Assembly: GCA_041392475.1 (NCBI GenBank)
Contig: JAWKLZ010000001.1
Coordinates: 682,001-746,000 of the forward strand
DNA length: 64,000 bases
Source of the DNA: Chitinophagales bacterium
Lineage (GTDB): Bacteria > Bacteroidota > Bacteroidia > Chitinophagales > UBA2359
Reading direction: 5' to 3'
The notes below the pieces were generated by a model. It was not told the DNA's origin. It did no database searches and saw nothing but the letters and a program-made list of their open reading frames with translations. Shown here one piece after another: positions 64,000-64,000 of the stretch (positions are counted from its first letter, which is position 1; each line of letters opens with the position of its first letter). A program made the position numbers and the translations under genes.

Positions 64000-64000
64000 A

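Overview
The window is one 64 kb stretch of a low-GC Bacteroidota chromosome. The evidence is several C-terminal type IX secretion (T9SS) sorting domains, many secreted mosaic proteins, almost no Shine-Dalgarno sites, and promoter -7 boxes of the TAnnTTTG type. The many lectin, protease and toxin-like modules fit a Saprospiria/Chitinophagia-like, possibly predatory or surface-attached lifestyle, but that placement is inference. No rRNA, tRNA, CRISPR array, insertion sequence or phage gene was seen. Both edges cut a gene: a sensor histidine kinase at the left and a DRTGG-domain protein at the right.

Region by region. 0-9.5 kb: histidine kinase tail; a long helical-repeat protein; a small double-glycine-leader peptide next to a CHAT-protease/iSTAND-like protein; L-serine dehydratase; the ruvX-def pair; a small membrane protein; a lipoprotein. 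9.6-15.4 kb: two T9SS-exported proteins, one with five OB-like repeats plus a phospholipase-D-type catalytic domain, the other a lamin-tail-like protein. 15.5-22.3 kb: a complete amidoligase/proteasome-like locus (transglutaminase + DUF2126 amidoligase, circularly permuted ATP-grasp, alpha-E, Anbu). 22.3-32.8 kb: sterol-desaturase-like enzyme, Nudix hydrolase, a very large cytochrome c/PA14/propeller/DUF1080 lipoprotein, histidine kinase, RNase H, a secreted LVIVD protein and a small membrane protein. 32.9-37.5 kb: a tight operon of two ATP-grasp-type ligases and an aspartoacylase-like peptidase, then a BtpA-family protein and a fragment of an outer-membrane barrel gene. 37.6-44.5 kb: GH18-like protein, a second helical-repeat protein, PKD protein, polyprenyl synthase, SpoIIM-like and RDD membrane proteins. 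44.7-48.6 kb: thioredoxin-ApbE fusion, DUF4266 and DUF3570 trio, then a DUF4377 lipoprotein. 48.7-54.9 kb: an exoprotein island with two astacin-like metalloproteases and a leukocidin-like pore-forming toxin carrying a lectin-like tail. 55.5-64 kb: DinB, Baeyer-Villiger-type monooxygenase, two tandem secreted poly-Ile/poly-Lys proteins, GH3-like protein, RseP protease, FAD oxidoreductase and the DRTGG protein.

How genes may work together. Two independent peptide-ligase/peptidase loci (15.5-22.3 and 32.9-36.4 kb) each pair ATP-dependent amide-bond formation with a peptidase, which suggests synthesis and turnover of small peptides or peptide tags. In the exoprotein island, the first astacin and the toxin share an exact ECF-sigma-like promoter (two identical 7-mers with a 16-bp spacer), so they are probably co-induced; the protease could mature the toxin. 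The second astacin ends in a seven-bladed PLL-type lectin propeller built from duplicated blade pairs. The CHAT/iSTAND protein beside a GG-leader peptide is the most defence- or conflict-like locus.
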